From Methylocystis bryophila (GTDB taxonomy: Bacteria; Pseudomonadota; Alphaproteobacteria; Rhizobiales; Beijerinckiaceae), in assembly GCF_027925445.1 (NCBI RefSeq), contig NZ_AP027149.1, forward strand, positions 3,670,501-3,734,500: a DNA stretch of 64,000 nucleotides. The letters are read 5' to 3'. Of the stretch, positions 1-7,836 are shown one piece after another (positions within the stretch are counted from its first letter, which is position 1; every line of letters begins with the position of its first letter). The position numbers and the translations under genes were made by a program. Under the pieces are notes generated by a model, which was given only the letters and a program-made list of their open reading frames with translations, ran no database searches and was not told the DNA's origin.

Positions 1-2
1 AA

Positions 3-665
3 CTGAAGCACACGCATCTCGGTTCGCGCAGCTTCCAATTCGTGGGCGAAGGCTCGGCCTTGTTGAGGCGAGGGTTCTTTCTGTTGCCTCTCTGGCTGTG
101 GTCCAGGGTCTTGTTGTGTTTCTTCGGCGTGTCGATTTGGCTGTGCTACTCGGCCTATAACGAAGACATGAGCAGGTGGGAGCTAGATTTAGAGGACTCG
201 CGGATGGGGAGCGCCGCCGATGCGGCAGGCCGTTGTGTGACGCTGTCAGCTCTAATGGTCGTCCTCCTGCTCCCCATTGCAGCCTTCGCCTATCCGAGGT
301 TTGTCGCGCTCGTTTGGAAATGGCGGCTCGAGGGGATCCGATTTGGAAATGTTTACGTGACATCCAGCCTGACGTTATCATCACTGATGGGACTCTATTT
401 CGCGTTCTATGGGATTATTGCTGCTATCGTGTCATTGGCGCTGCTCGCCTCGTCGGCGCTGAAAGGCGTCTGGTCAGGGGACGAGACGTTACAGCGCGTG
501 ACGATATTCTACTTTTGCGCGATTCCCCTCGATGGCGTGTGGAATTGGATCTTCGCCGGCCGCTTTTGGGTGATCATCGTAGGCTCGCTCACCCTCCACA
601 ATGCGTCGGAATTGATTATCAGCGACAGGACCCAGGCCGCATCGCAAACCGTGGCGCCTCTTTGA
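3..665 (+). CDS. DUF898-like multi-pass membrane protein, 5'-truncated by window edge
   Basis: The reading frame is open from the first bases of the window and continues without a stop to 665, so the gene starts upstream; the ATG at 42 is internal. The visible 220 residues hold about four hydrophobic segments (roughly residues 24-45, 78-98, 123-150 and 165-195). A C-terminal stretch around RFWVIIVGSLTLHN resembles the end of DUF898 (YjgN-type) inner-membrane proteins, which have no known function. The usual family ending rich in GEGLADAL is missing. The next gene, pdxA, is on the same strand but has its own promoter-like sequence, so there is no operon evidence. The family call is from memory of conserved positions and is moderate. 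Confidence 0.6.
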   Translation: MKHTHLGSRSFQFVGEGSALLRRGFFLLPLWLWSRVLLCFFGVSIWLCYSAYNEDMSRWELDLEDSRMGSAADAAGRCVTLSALMVVLLLPIAAFAYPRFVALVWKWRLEGIRFGNVYVTSSLTLSSLMGLYFAFYGIIAAIVSLALLASSALKGVWSGDETLQRVTIFYFCAIPLDGVWNWIFAGRFWVIIVGSLTLHNASELIISDRTQAASQTVAPL

Positions 666-768
666 GCGCCCGAAAAACCGCAAACGCAAAATGGTCGGCC
701 TGGGGGACGTCGAAAGCGGCTCATATGACCGCGCCATCCGCCGCCCTGCCCGCGCCGCCGAGACTTGC

Positions 769-774
769 TATAAT
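769..774 (+). promoter_or_regulatory. Perfect TATAAT -10-like hexamer abutting pdxA
   Basis: TATAAT lies only 7 bases before the pdxA ATG at 781, preceded by TTGC. A sigma-70 promoter here would start transcription at or next to the start codon, giving a leaderless or nearly leaderless mRNA. No Shine-Dalgarno sequence is visible before 781, which fits. A good -35 hexamer is not obvious. Confidence 0.4.
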
Positions 775-780
775 CTCGCG

Positions 781-1779
781 ATGATCCCGCTTCCTCTTGC
801 CCTCACGCAGGGCGACCCCTCCGGCATCGGTCCCGAGATCGCGCTGAAAAGCTTTGCGGCGCGCAAGGCGCAAGCCTTGCCGCCCTTCTTCGCGCTCGGA
901 GATCCGGAGCTCTATCGCCGCGTCGCTCAAGCGCTCGCGCTCGACGTCGCGGTGGAGGAGACGACGCCACGGGAAGCGAATGAGGCGTTTGAAAGCGCAT
1001 TTCCCGTCGTGCCGCTCGGGATTTCCGTGAAGGGCGAGCCCGGCGAGAGCGATGCCGCCGACGCGGCGCTGACGATCCGCTCGATCGAAGCGGCCGTCGA
1101 ATGCGTCGCGAAGGGCGAGGCGCGAGGGATCGTCACGGCGCCCATCGCCAAGGCCGCGCTCTACGCGGCTGGCTTCGCTCATCCCGGACACACGGAGTTT
1201 CTCGGCGCGCTCGCTAAGCGCTTTTTCGACGTCGAAGCGCGCCCCGTCATGATGCTCTACGCCGAGGAGCTCGCGGTCGTGCCGATCACGATCCATGTCG
1301 CGCTGAGAGAGGCGCCGCGACTGCTCACACGCGAGCTCATCGTCGAGACCGGCCGCATCGTGGCGAAGGATTACGCGCGCCGCTTCGGAATCGCCCGCCC
1401 GCGCCTCGCCTTTGCGGGGCTCAATCCGCACGCGGGCGAGGGCGGCGCGATGGGCCGCGAGGAGATCGATGTGCTCGCGCCGGGGATCGCCGAGCTGCAA
1501 GCGGAAGGGATCGACGCGCAAGGCCCCTTCCCCGCCGACACGCTGTTTCATGCGCGGGCGCGCGAGCGCTATGATGTGGCGCTTTGCCCGACGCATGACC
1601 AGGCGCTGATCCCGATCAAGACGCTCGCCTTCGATCGCGGCGTCAATGTCACGCTGGGCCTGCCCTTCATCCGCACCTCGCCGGATCACGGAACAGCCTT
1701 CGACATTGCCGGTCGCGGCGTCGCCGATGCGACGAGCCTCATCGAGGCGATCCGCCTCGCTGGCCGTTTGCAGGCATGA
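781..1779 (+). CDS. pdxA: 4-hydroxythreonine-4-phosphate dehydrogenase PdxA
   Basis: Catalyses the NAD(P)-dependent oxidation and decarboxylation of 4-hydroxy-L-threonine phosphate in DXP-dependent pyridoxal 5'-phosphate synthesis; cytosolic and metal dependent. The N-terminus LALTQGDPSGIGPEIA is the family hallmark, followed by the HPGHTEFL metal/substrate region, GLNPHAGEGG, and the C-terminal TSPDHGTAFDIAG motif. The length of 332 residues is normal. An upstream in-frame ATG at 691 would add 30 residues of non-homologous sequence, so 781 is the better start. The stop overlaps the rsmA start by 4 bases (ATGA), an arrangement common in proteobacteria, so the two are translationally coupled. 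Confidence 0.96.
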   Translation: MIPLPLALTQGDPSGIGPEIALKSFAARKAQALPPFFALGDPELYRRVAQALALDVAVEETTPREANEAFESAFPVVPLGISVKGEPGESDAADAALTIRSIEAAVECVAKGEARGIVTAPIAKAALYAAGFAHPGHTEFLGALAKRFFDVEARPVMMLYAEELAVVPITIHVALREAPRLLTRELIVETGRIVAKDYARRFGIARPRLAFAGLNPHAGEGGAMGREEIDVLAPGIAELQAEGIDAQGPFPADTLFHARARERYDVALCPTHDQALIPIKTLAFDRGVNVTLGLPFIRTSPDHGTAFDIAGRGVADATSLIEAIRLAGRLQA

Positions 1780-2666
1780 ACGACGGCCTCCCGCCGCTGC
1801 GCGAGATCGTCGCGCGTCATGGGCTCGACGCGCGCAAGGCGCTTGGCCAAAATTTTCTCTTCGACCTCAATCTCACCGGGCGCATCGCCCGCGCGGCGGG
1901 ACCGCTGGAAAGCGCCACGATCGTCGAGATCGGTCCCGGCCCGGGCGGCCTCACGCGCGCGTTGCTGAGCGAGGGCGCAGCGAAAGTGATCGCGATCGAG
2001 CGCGACGCACGCTGCCTCCCCGCGCTCGCCGAGATCGCCGCGCATTATCCGGATCGCCTCGACATCGTCGAAGGTGACGCGCTCGCTCTCGATCCCGCAG
2101 CCCTTGTGCGCGAAAGGGGCTCCGGCGGTCCCGCGCGCATCTGCGCCAATCTCCCTTACAATGTCGCGACGGCTCTCTTGACGCGCTGGCTCGCAGTCGA
2201 GCCCTGGCCCTCGATCTTCGATCGCTATGTGCTGATGTTCCAACGCGAGGTCGCGGAGCGCATCGTCGCGACGCCGAAGGAGCGCGCGGATTATGGAAGA
2301 CTGGCGGCGCTTTGCGGATGGCGGACGCGCGCGCGCATTCTCTTCGACGTCGCGCCTGCGGCCTTCACGCCGCCGCCGAAAGTCACCTCTTCCGTCGTGG
2401 AGCTCGTTCCCAATCCCACGCCGCTTCCCTGCGACGCGCGGCTGTTTTCGCGCGTGACCCAAGCCGCCTTCGGCCAGCGCAGGAAAATGCTGCGGCAAAG
2501 TCTAAAGGCTCTGGGCGTGGAGCCGCTCACGCTGCTTGACGCCGCGGGCATCGATCCAACGCGCCGCGCCGAGGAGGTGGAGATCACGGGCTTCGCTGCG
2601 CTGGCGCGCGCGTTGGAGGAAGCCAATCGCCCGGCGCCGCGCGATCACGCACAAACAGATGGATAG
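1776..2666 (+). CDS. rsmA: 16S rRNA (adenine1518-N6/adenine1519-N6)-dimethyltransferase RsmA (KsgA)
   Basis: Dimethylates two adjacent adenines in the 3'-terminal hairpin of 16S rRNA during small-subunit maturation, using S-adenosylmethionine. KALGQNFLFD near residue 21 is the family N-terminal signature, EIGPGPGGLTRAL is SAM motif I, and NLPYNVAT is the catalytic motif IV. FTPPPKVTSSVVEL starts the C-terminal domain that binds rRNA. The length of 296 residues is somewhat above the usual 270-280 because of a short C-terminal tail. It starts inside the pdxA stop codon (ATGA), which makes the start secure. Loss of this gene confers kasugamycin resistance in other bacteria. Confidence 0.97.
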   Translation: MNDGLPPLREIVARHGLDARKALGQNFLFDLNLTGRIARAAGPLESATIVEIGPGPGGLTRALLSEGAAKVIAIERDARCLPALAEIAAHYPDRLDIVEGDALALDPAALVRERGSGGPARICANLPYNVATALLTRWLAVEPWPSIFDRYVLMFQREVAERIVATPKERADYGRLAALCGWRTRARILFDVAPAAFTPPPKVTSSVVELVPNPTPLPCDARLFSRVTQAAFGQRRKMLRQSLKALGVEPLTLLDAAGIDPTRRAEEVEITGFAALARALEEANRPAPRDHAQTDG

Positions 2667-2770
2667 CTCAGAAAATCGCATGCGAAGCGGCGTTCATCTC
2701 GACGCGCAGCCAAGTCGCCGCCGGTAGCAGGAACGCTCGCGCCCTCCGAAATAAAACATAAAGCGCGCTG

Positions 2771-2825
2771 GGAAAAACAAAGCCCCCGGAGCGGCCGCAG
2801 CAGCCTCGGGAGCCTTTGGAGCTTA
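2771..2825 (-). terminator. Probable terminator of the 2881 exported-protein gene
   Basis: On the minus strand an imperfect GC-rich stem (AAAGGCTCCCGAG pairing with CTCCGGGGGCTTT, with one mismatch and a G-U pair) is followed by TTTGTTTTTCC. It lies about 55 bases past the stop of the minus-strand gene. It could also serve rsmA from the other side, but the T-run fits the minus strand. Confidence 0.5.
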
Positions 2826-2880
2826 TCGCGTTGCTCTACCCTACTCGCCGGCGCAAGGCCGACGAGCAGCGCAGAAGACC

Positions 2881-3288
2881 TCAGTAAGAGGCGACGACCG
2901 GCGCGGGAACGACCGGAGCCGGCGCGAGGAGGCCGGCAACCAGGCCGAGCGGATTCGGAATGGCTTCCACAGCCGCGAGCGGAGCGAACGGCGCGCTCCA
3001 CGGGCCCCAGCCCCACCACCAGCCGGGCGCAGGAACCGCGCCGACGAGCACCGGCGTATAGACGAAGCCGACAGCGCCGTTGATGGCCGTAGCCTCGCAC
3101 CAGCCGTGGCGGCAGCCGCTGATGTTGATCACGGAGGCGGGGGGAAGGACTTCGATCACGCCCGACCGATGCCAGGGATGGGTGTGCAGCGCCTTCGGGG
3201 AGGACAGAACCGCCTCGAATGCGAAAGCGGATGTCGCGCTAGCCGCAAGCGCGACGCCGGCCAGCACAGAGAGGAATTTCGACGACAT
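2881..3288 (-). CDS. Exported SH3-like protein, tandem paralogue 1
   Basis: A 135-residue secreted protein with a clear signal peptide (LSVLAGVALAASATSAFA, cleavage near residue 23). The mature N-terminal part, about residues 24-85, looks like a bacterial SH3 (SH3b) fold: start at AVLSS, a central HPWHRSGVIEVLPP turn, a Cys pair in GCRHGWCEA, and a closing GAVGFV strand. The C-terminal 50 residues are rich in Pro, Trp, Gly and Ala and end in PVVASY. No enzyme motif is visible; such proteins usually bind envelope components, but a function cannot be assigned. GGAG lies 7 bases before the ATG. A second copy lies 570 bases upstream on the same strand. Confidence 0.85.
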   Translation of the reverse strand: MSSKFLSVLAGVALAASATSAFAFEAVLSSPKALHTHPWHRSGVIEVLPPASVINISGCRHGWCEATAINGAVGFVYTPVLVGAVPAPGWWWGWGPWSAPFAPLAAVEAIPNPLGLVAGLLAPAPVVPAPVVASY

Positions 3289-3524
3289 TAGTTCACTCCG
3301 TTTTAATCTCTTGGCTCCGCCCGAGGCTGTTCAAAGCTCCAGACCCTGCATAAACGCGACGGCTCCGGTTTCGTTCCGGCTTGGACGTAAGAATTGAAGA
3401 TTTATTGTGTCTGCACTCTTGCTCGAGCGGCAACAGCCGTTTCTTCTGATGATCGCACGCGACGCAAAGCAGAGATCACACGGAACAACCGCCCCAAGCC
3501 TTTGCCAATCGACCGGTTTGCCGC

Positions 3525-3675
3525 GAAAAACCAGCTTCCACATTTTCGCATCGCGCTCTAGCGCGTTTCCCGCTCGAACGGAATCGTTCGAGCGATAAGG
3601 AATCGCGCGAAGTCAAAAAGTTGGAGCATGTCATGACCGGAAAACCGCTTCGCACTTTTCCGTGACATACTCTAA
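3525..3675 (+). repeat. Mosaic palindromic element: partial type A followed by type B (B1)
   Basis: The left part (3525-3558) is a remnant of type A, with GCGAAAAACC and TTTTCGCATCGCGCTCTAG. It joins a complete type B element (3558-3675). The first B hairpin has arms CGCTCGAAC (3571-3579) and GTTCGAGCG (3586-3594) around a GGAATC loop. The second hairpin runs from GGAGCATGTC (about 3622) to GACATACTC (about 3672) and contains CCGGAAAA/CTTTTCC. The architecture matches the other B copies in this window although the first stem has a different sequence. It fills most of the space between the two exported SH3-like genes. Confidence 0.85.
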
Positions 3676-3761
3676 GCGCACACGCTTTGGTTAACACGAG
3701 CAGAAGCGGATCGCGCCACCCGCTCTGGCGTCGCAATCTGCCGGCAAGTGATAGGTCATAC

Positions 3762-3798
3762 GAAAAAGTCCCGAGCGGACGGCTGCCGGCTCGGGACC
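3762..3798 (-). terminator. Rho-independent terminator after the 3858 gene
   Basis: On the minus strand a perfect 9-bp stem GTCCCGAGC/GCTCGGGAC (3789-3797 with 3769-3777) and an 11-base loop are followed directly by TTTTTCG. It lies about 60 bases beyond the stop codon of the minus-strand gene. Confidence 0.8.
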
Positions 3799-3857
3799 CT
3801 CGAAATTGCTGTTGACCCCTCTCGCCGGCGAATGAGCCGACGAGAGATGTCGGCGCC

Positions 3858-4241
3858 TCAGTAAGAGGCGACGACCGGCGCGGGGGCGACCGGCGCCGGC
3901 GCGAAGAGGCCGCCGACCAGGTCAAGGGGAGCCGTGACCACTCCAAGCGGAGCCGTCAAACCAACCGCCGGGCCCCAGGCGGCGGGAGCCGTGCTTACGA
4001 GCAAGGGCGTGCGGACGAAGCCCGCGAGGCCGTTAGGGCCAGCGATTTCAGACCAGCCGTGACGCTCGGCGAGGATATTGATGGTCGCGCCGGGGGGAAG
4101 CACCGCAACCACGGCCGAGCGATGCCAGGGATGGACATGGACCGCTCTCGCCGAGGTCAGGACCGCGTCGAAGGCAAAAGCAGAGGTTGCGCTGGCCGCA
4201 AGAGCGACGCCTGCCAACACTGAGAGGAATCTCGATGACAT
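3858..4241 (-). CDS. Exported SH3-like protein, tandem paralogue 2
   Basis: A 127-residue close paralogue of the product encoded at 2881-3288: nearly the same signal peptide, the same HPWHRSAVVAVLPPGATINI core, and the same PAPVVASY C-terminus. It lacks the Cys pair of copy 1 (here ERHGWSEI) and the Trp-rich insert. The SH3-like fold is inferred from the repeated short strands. GGAG lies 6 bases before the ATG at 4241. The sequence just upstream of the start is also conserved between the copies for about 100 bases (ACTCCGTTT, AGCTCCAG, ATAAACGCGA), so the promoter/leader was duplicated with the gene and the copies are probably co-regulated. It has its own terminator. Confidence 0.85.
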   Translation of the reverse strand: MSSRFLSVLAGVALAASATSAFAFDAVLTSARAVHVHPWHRSAVVAVLPPGATINILAERHGWSEIAGPNGLAGFVRTPLLVSTAPAAWGPAVGLTAPLGVVTAPLDLVGGLFAPAPVAPAPVVASY

Positions 4242-4580
4242 TGTACACTCCGTTTGAATCTCTGAACTCCGCCGGAAGATCTTTCAAGCTCCAGCCATCA
4301 GATAAACGCGATCGCCGCGCTTTTGTTCCAGATCGAGCACGCGGCGCGTCTGTACGCTTTGGAGCTCCTTAACTGTTTGGAATCGCGCTCGTCTTTCCGA
4401 GGCGAGCAGGCGCCGGCCCGCGAGCAGACATGAAAGAGCAAATATTTGGCCGAGTTTTCTGCATTCTTTTCTCGAACCCTAAGCAAAAATCATCGACGCG
4501 ATCGCCAAGAACACCAGGACGTTTTTTTGCCCTGAAACGCGCGCCGCGACGCGTAAAGGGCTATAAAGGGGATCAGGACA

Positions 4581-4692
4581 TAGAGCGCGATGCGAAAAAG
4601 TGGAACCCGGTTTTTCGCATCGCGCTCTAAAGTTTTAGAGTCGATCGCGTTTTCTGCGTTCAGGCGGTTCCGCCCCAACGCAGCGTGATCCA
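4581..4692 (+). repeat. Palindromic element type A, copy A1
   Basis: Two hairpins. The first is a perfect 19-bp inverted repeat (4581-4599 and 4611-4629) with outer sequence TAGAGCGCGATGCG and an 11-base loop. The second is TGCGTT...AACGCA (4655-4682) with inner GGCGG/CCGCC. The element ends GCGTGATCCA 24 bases before hemN. Copies A2-A4 have the same order and spacing. Confidence 0.85.
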
Positions 4693-4715
4693 GCCAACAA
4701 GAGACGACCGGTCCC

Positions 4716-6071
4716 GTGTCCCCCATGAACGCCGCCTCACTCGCCCTCGCCGAGCGCTCCGCGCCCCGCTACACAAGCTACCCCACCTCCCCGCACTTCT
4801 CGCGCGAGATCGGCGACGAGACGATCCGCGCCTGGCTCTCGGCGCTTGACGCGAATGCGACGCTCTCGCTTTACTTCCACGTCCCCTTTTGTCGCGAAAT
4901 CTGCGCCTTCTGCGGCTGCCACACGAAGGCGCTGCGCCAGGACGCGCCGCTCACGAGCTATAAAGAGACTCTTCTGCGCGAGATCGAGCTCGTCGCGGGC
5001 GCAACAAGAGCGCGGCGCGTCGTCTCCATTCATTGGGGCGGCGGCACGCCCGGCATCCTCGGCGCTTCGCGTTTCCACGAGATCTCCGAGACCATCGCGC
5101 GTCACTTCTCCATCGGATCCGAGACCGAGCATTCGATCGAGCTCGATCCGCGCGTGCTGACCCAAGAGTTCGTCGAGGCGCTGGCGCGCTCCGGCGTCAA
5201 CCGGGCAAGCCTCGGCGTTCAAGACCTCAACCGGCATGTGCAGGAAGCCTCGGGCCGCGTGCAGCCCTATGAGCTTGTCGCGCAATCGGTCGAATGGCTT
5301 CGCGGCGCCGGGATCGAAGCGATCAACATCGATCTGATGTATGGCCTGCCGCATCAGAGCGTCGAGGATGTGCGTCGAACGGCGACGCTCGCGGCCGGGC
5401 TCAATCCTTCGCGTCTCGCCGTGTTCGGCTATGCGCATGTGCCCTGGTTCAAGACGCATCAAAAGCTCATCGACGCCGCCGCGCTCGCCGGCGCGGCGGA
5501 GCGGCTCGCCCAGGCCGACGCGGTGCGCGAGACGCTGGAAGACGCGGGCTTCGTCGCCATCGGCCTCGACCATTTCGCGCGACCGCAAGACACGCTGACG
5601 CAATGCTGGCGCGCGGGAACGCTGCATCGCAATTTCCAGGGCTATACGGTCGACCCCGCCGATGCGATGCTGCCCTTCGGCGTCTCGTCGATCGGCAAGC
5701 TGCCGCAGGGTTACATCGGCAACGCCGCCGACCTCGCGGGCTGGCGGCGCGCAATCGAGGCCGATCGTTTCTCGACGAACCGCGGCCTCGCCTTCTCGCC
5801 CGAGGACATTGCGCGCGGCGCCGTGATCGAGAAGCTGATGTGCCGGTTCGAGGTCGACTATGGCGCGGAAGCGACGGCCCACGGCTTCGCCGAGGATGCG
5901 TTCGACGATGCATTACCGCGGCTGCAAACCTTCTTCGACCAGGGCCTCGCCACGCTTGAAGGCCGCCGCCTCACGATGACGCCGCCGGGACGTCATTTCG
6001 TGCGCCTCGCGGCGACGGCCTTCGACGCCTATCTCGACAGGGGCGCGGCAAGGCATTCCGCGGCGGTGTAA
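4716..6071 (+). CDS. hemN: Oxygen-independent coproporphyrinogen III oxidase HemN
   Basis: A radical-SAM enzyme that converts coproporphyrinogen III to protoporphyrinogen IX in haem (and chlorophyll) synthesis when oxygen is scarce. The cluster motif is C59-x3-C63-x2-C66-x-C68, where the fourth Cys is the HemN-specific GC extension, in HVPFCREICAFCGC. The N-terminal APRYTSYPTSPHF is the HemN family opening, and IHWGGGTPG is the SAM-binding glycine motif. The length of 451 residues is typical of true HemN rather than HemW (about 380). The start is GTG at 4716 or ATG at 4725; GAGACGA upstream is a weak ribosome site that fits the GTG. No convincing FNR box is visible, as the upstream region is taken up by repeat A1. 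Confidence 0.95.
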   Translation: MSPMNAASLALAERSAPRYTSYPTSPHFSREIGDETIRAWLSALDANATLSLYFHVPFCREICAFCGCHTKALRQDAPLTSYKETLLREIELVAGATRARRVVSIHWGGGTPGILGASRFHEISETIARHFSIGSETEHSIELDPRVLTQEFVEALARSGVNRASLGVQDLNRHVQEASGRVQPYELVAQSVEWLRGAGIEAINIDLMYGLPHQSVEDVRRTATLAAGLNPSRLAVFGYAHVPWFKTHQKLIDAAALAGAAERLAQADAVRETLEDAGFVAIGLDHFARPQDTLTQCWRAGTLHRNFQGYTVDPADAMLPFGVSSIGKLPQGYIGNAADLAGWRRAIEADRFSTNRGLAFSPEDIARGAVIEKLMCRFEVDYGAEATAHGFAEDAFDDALPRLQTFFDQGLATLEGRRLTMTPPGRHFVRLAATAFDAYLDRGAARHSAAV

Positions 6072-6140
6072 AGGATATCAGCGAATGCCTCGCTGGGTGT
6101 ATTGGCCCCTTTTTCCTTTCCACGCGCGTCCTGACCGAAA

Positions 6141-6200
6141 TCGGAGCAGGAGCGAGTCCTTTTCGATCGCGTGATTCCACGCGATCGGGACGCGCTCTAA
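6141..6200 (-). repeat. Half type B palindromic element (B2), overlapping a gene end
   Basis: The first half of a B element on the minus strand: TTTAGAGCGCGTCCCG, then stem arms GATCGCGT (6179-6186) and ACGCGATC (6165-6172), then AAAAGGACTCGCTCC. The second hairpin is absent. Its TAG (6197-6199) is the stop codon of the 6197-6724 gene. Confidence 0.8.
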
Positions 6201-6724
6201 AGCCGATTCAAGCCTTCCTCGTAACTAATCGATTCATAGACTTTGTCGTATTTTATCGCAGCATCCACGATGGTATCGAGCTTCTGTGCGGTATCGAATT
6301 TCTTCATTTTTGTTTTATCTATGTAAAGAAACTCTATGAGTTCATTATACACGGACGTATCGTCGATCGGCAGCACATAGATCGGCACGCCGTTGAAGTT
6401 GACCATGTAGCGAGAAGCGCGCTCCAGGTCGCCAACATAAATAAAATATTTGCCCTCCGGTTTCAGATTTGCGCCGATGGCTTCAACGAGAGCTGGAAGC
6501 TGCTTGTAGCTCGTCAGCGATCCGGCCAGAAACGACAATGCCGCGTCGTCGCCTTCAGCGGCGGCGAAGACGGCCTCCAGATTTGCGACCGGATCGAGGG
6601 AGATGGCGATTTCGCCGCGAAAGCCGAAGCGTCCAGGCGCCTTCGTCGGCGCTTTATGAGCGGGCTTCAAGAGTCGGCCCTCGGCTTCAAGACGCCCAAA
6701 AGCGGTGGATTCGATGGAGGTCAT
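6197..6724 (-). CDS. Hypothetical protein, orphan, lower GC
   Basis: I do not recognise this 175-residue protein. It has no signal peptide or membrane segment. It is Lys-rich in the C-terminal third (IDKTKMKKFDTAQKL) and has an alternating hydrophobic stretch KYFIYVGDLERASRYMVNF in the middle that suggests a mixed alpha/beta fold. The ATG at 6724 follows GAGAATTGAAA; a TTG at 6730 is an alternative. Base composition is clearly more AT-rich than in hemN or engB and codon choice differs, which suggests transfer. The stop codon is contributed by repeat B2, so the original C-terminus may have been longer. It stands alone between hemN and engB. Confidence 0.6.
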   Translation of the reverse strand: MTSIESTAFGRLEAEGRLLKPAHKAPTKAPGRFGFRGEIAISLDPVANLEAVFAAAEGDDAALSFLAGSLTSYKQLPALVEAIGANLKPEGKYFIYVGDLERASRYMVNFNGVPIYVLPIDDTSVYNELIEFLYIDKTKMKKFDTAQKLDTIVDAAIKYDKVYESISYEEGLNRL

Positions 6725-7115
6725 TTTCAATTCTCACGTTTCCGTCCGCCCTCGAAAAATTCGAAAACATCACGGTCGATCGGTATAGGGGGCGATAAAC
6801 AGAGCGGAGTTCGCCGCGCGGGTTTGACGCTGCCGCTCCTCCGATAGCCGGCGCTCATGGACATCACTTGCCGAGCCTTGAGTCAGCTGGGCTTGTCATC
6901 ATCCGCGGATGTCGGGGGCTAGTCGGAGTCTGTCGTCGAGAGGATAAAGTTTTGGGGGCCATCGCGGTCTAGGCAGCCATGTCGGCTTTCGATCCGCGTC
7001 GCCGCCTTGTCGACTCCTGCTTAGAAGTTAAGCAATAATCACGCCAAATCGGAACGAATGGCTGTCTACCCACTTGGGCGCGCGCGCGACGATCCTCAAA
7101 TAGAAATGCCAGCCG
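6725..7115. other. Intergenic region, no gene seen
   Basis: About 390 bases upstream of the minus-strand orphan and beyond the end of engB. I found no convincing reading frame, RNA or strong hairpin. GC is mixed, and the TAGAAGTTAAGC segment near 7021 is AT-rich. It should hold the promoter of the 6197 gene, but I cannot place it. Confidence 0.4.
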
Positions 7116-7757
7116 TCACCGCCCCGCGAGCAGCCTCGCGATCCCCGCGCGCAGTTCTTCGAGCCCTTCGTTCTTCTCCGCCGAGGTGAAGGCGATCTCG
7201 GGATGCGCCGCCGGGCGTTTTTCCAGCGCCTTGCGCGCCGCCTCCAGCGTCGGCTCGCGCTCTGAGACCTTGATCTCGTCGCGCTTCGTCAGCACGAGCT
7301 GATAGGAGACCGCGCTCTTGTCCAGAAGCTCGAAGAACTCCTCATCGAGCTTGCCGACGCCGCGCCGCGCGTCGACGAGCGTGAAGACGCGCAGAAGCTT
7401 CGCACGGCCGCGCAGATAGTCGCGGATGAGGACCGGCCAGGAGGCCAGCTTTTCCTTGCCCACCGCCGCGAACCCATAGCCCGGCATGTCGACGAGGCGC
7501 AGCCGCGGCGGCGCGCCGAGCTCGAAGAAATTGAGCTGCTGCGTGCGCCCCGGCGTGCGCGAGACGCGCGCGAGCGATTTGCGGAAGGTCAGCGCGTTAA
7601 GCAGCGACGACTTGCCGACGTTGGAGCGCCCGGCGAAGGCGATCTCGGGCAGATCGGCCGGCGGCAGATCGCCAGCCTTAGCGCCGCCGAACATGAACTC
7701 GCAGGAGCCCGCGAAGAGCAGGCGGCCGGGTTCGGTGAAGTCGGGTTCGTCTGTCAT
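7116..7757 (-). CDS. engB: Ribosome biogenesis GTP-binding protein EngB (YsxC/YihA)
   Basis: An essential GTPase needed for late assembly of the large ribosomal subunit. G1 is G43-RSNVGKS-S50, G2 lies in SRTPGRTQQLNFF, G3 is DMPGYGFA, G4 is TKRDEI and G5 is FTSAEKNEG. The length of 213 residues is usual. It is the last gene of the rpmH-rnpA-yidC-engB set. Unusually, the 80 bases between yidC and this ATG are entirely heptad repeats, and no Shine-Dalgarno sequence precedes the start (CTATTCCC lies directly before it). Translation may therefore depend on coupling or on a leaderless-type mechanism. No better-placed alternative start is visible before the G1 motif. Confidence 0.96.
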   Translation of the reverse strand: MTDEPDFTEPGRLLFAGSCEFMFGGAKAGDLPPADLPEIAFAGRSNVGKSSLLNALTFRKSLARVSRTPGRTQQLNFFELGAPPRLRLVDMPGYGFAAVGKEKLASWPVLIRDYLRGRAKLLRVFTLVDARRGVGKLDEEFFELLDKSAVSYQLVLTKRDEIKVSEREPTLEAARKALEKRPAAHPEIAFTSAEKNEGLEELRAGIARLLAGR

Positions 7758-7836
7758 GGGAATAGCGAGTGGCGAATAGCGAATAGCGAATAGTGAATAG
7801 ACTTCTCTACTCGCTACTCCCTAGTCCCCACTCGCC
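7758..7836. repeat. Heptad tandem repeats arranged as one large inverted repeat
   Basis: The left arm (7771-7800) is a run of the 7-mer CGAATAG with small variants. The right arm (7807-7836) is a run of CTACTCG/CTACTCC/CTAGTCC/CCACTCG. Read on the opposite strand the right arm gives the same heptads with A/G changes, so the arms pair over 30 bases with a 6-base loop (ACTTCT); most differences become G-U pairs in RNA. The right arm touches the yidC stop codon and the left side reaches the engB start. Confidence 0.8.

Noticed and set aside
721..1689. Long minus-strand frame opposite pdxA
   Set aside because: High-GC shadow frame; Arg-rich, no family, and pdxA is unambiguous on the other strand. 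Similar shadows opposite putA, gcvP, ppdK, aspS and the FUSC gene were dropped for the same reason.
6725..7115. Decayed transposase or tRNA in the gap before engB
   Set aside because: I could find neither a cloverleaf nor any transposase-like reading frame on either strand.
7758..7836. CRISPR or IS end
   Set aside because: Units are 7 bases long without spacers, and no transposase or target duplication is present.
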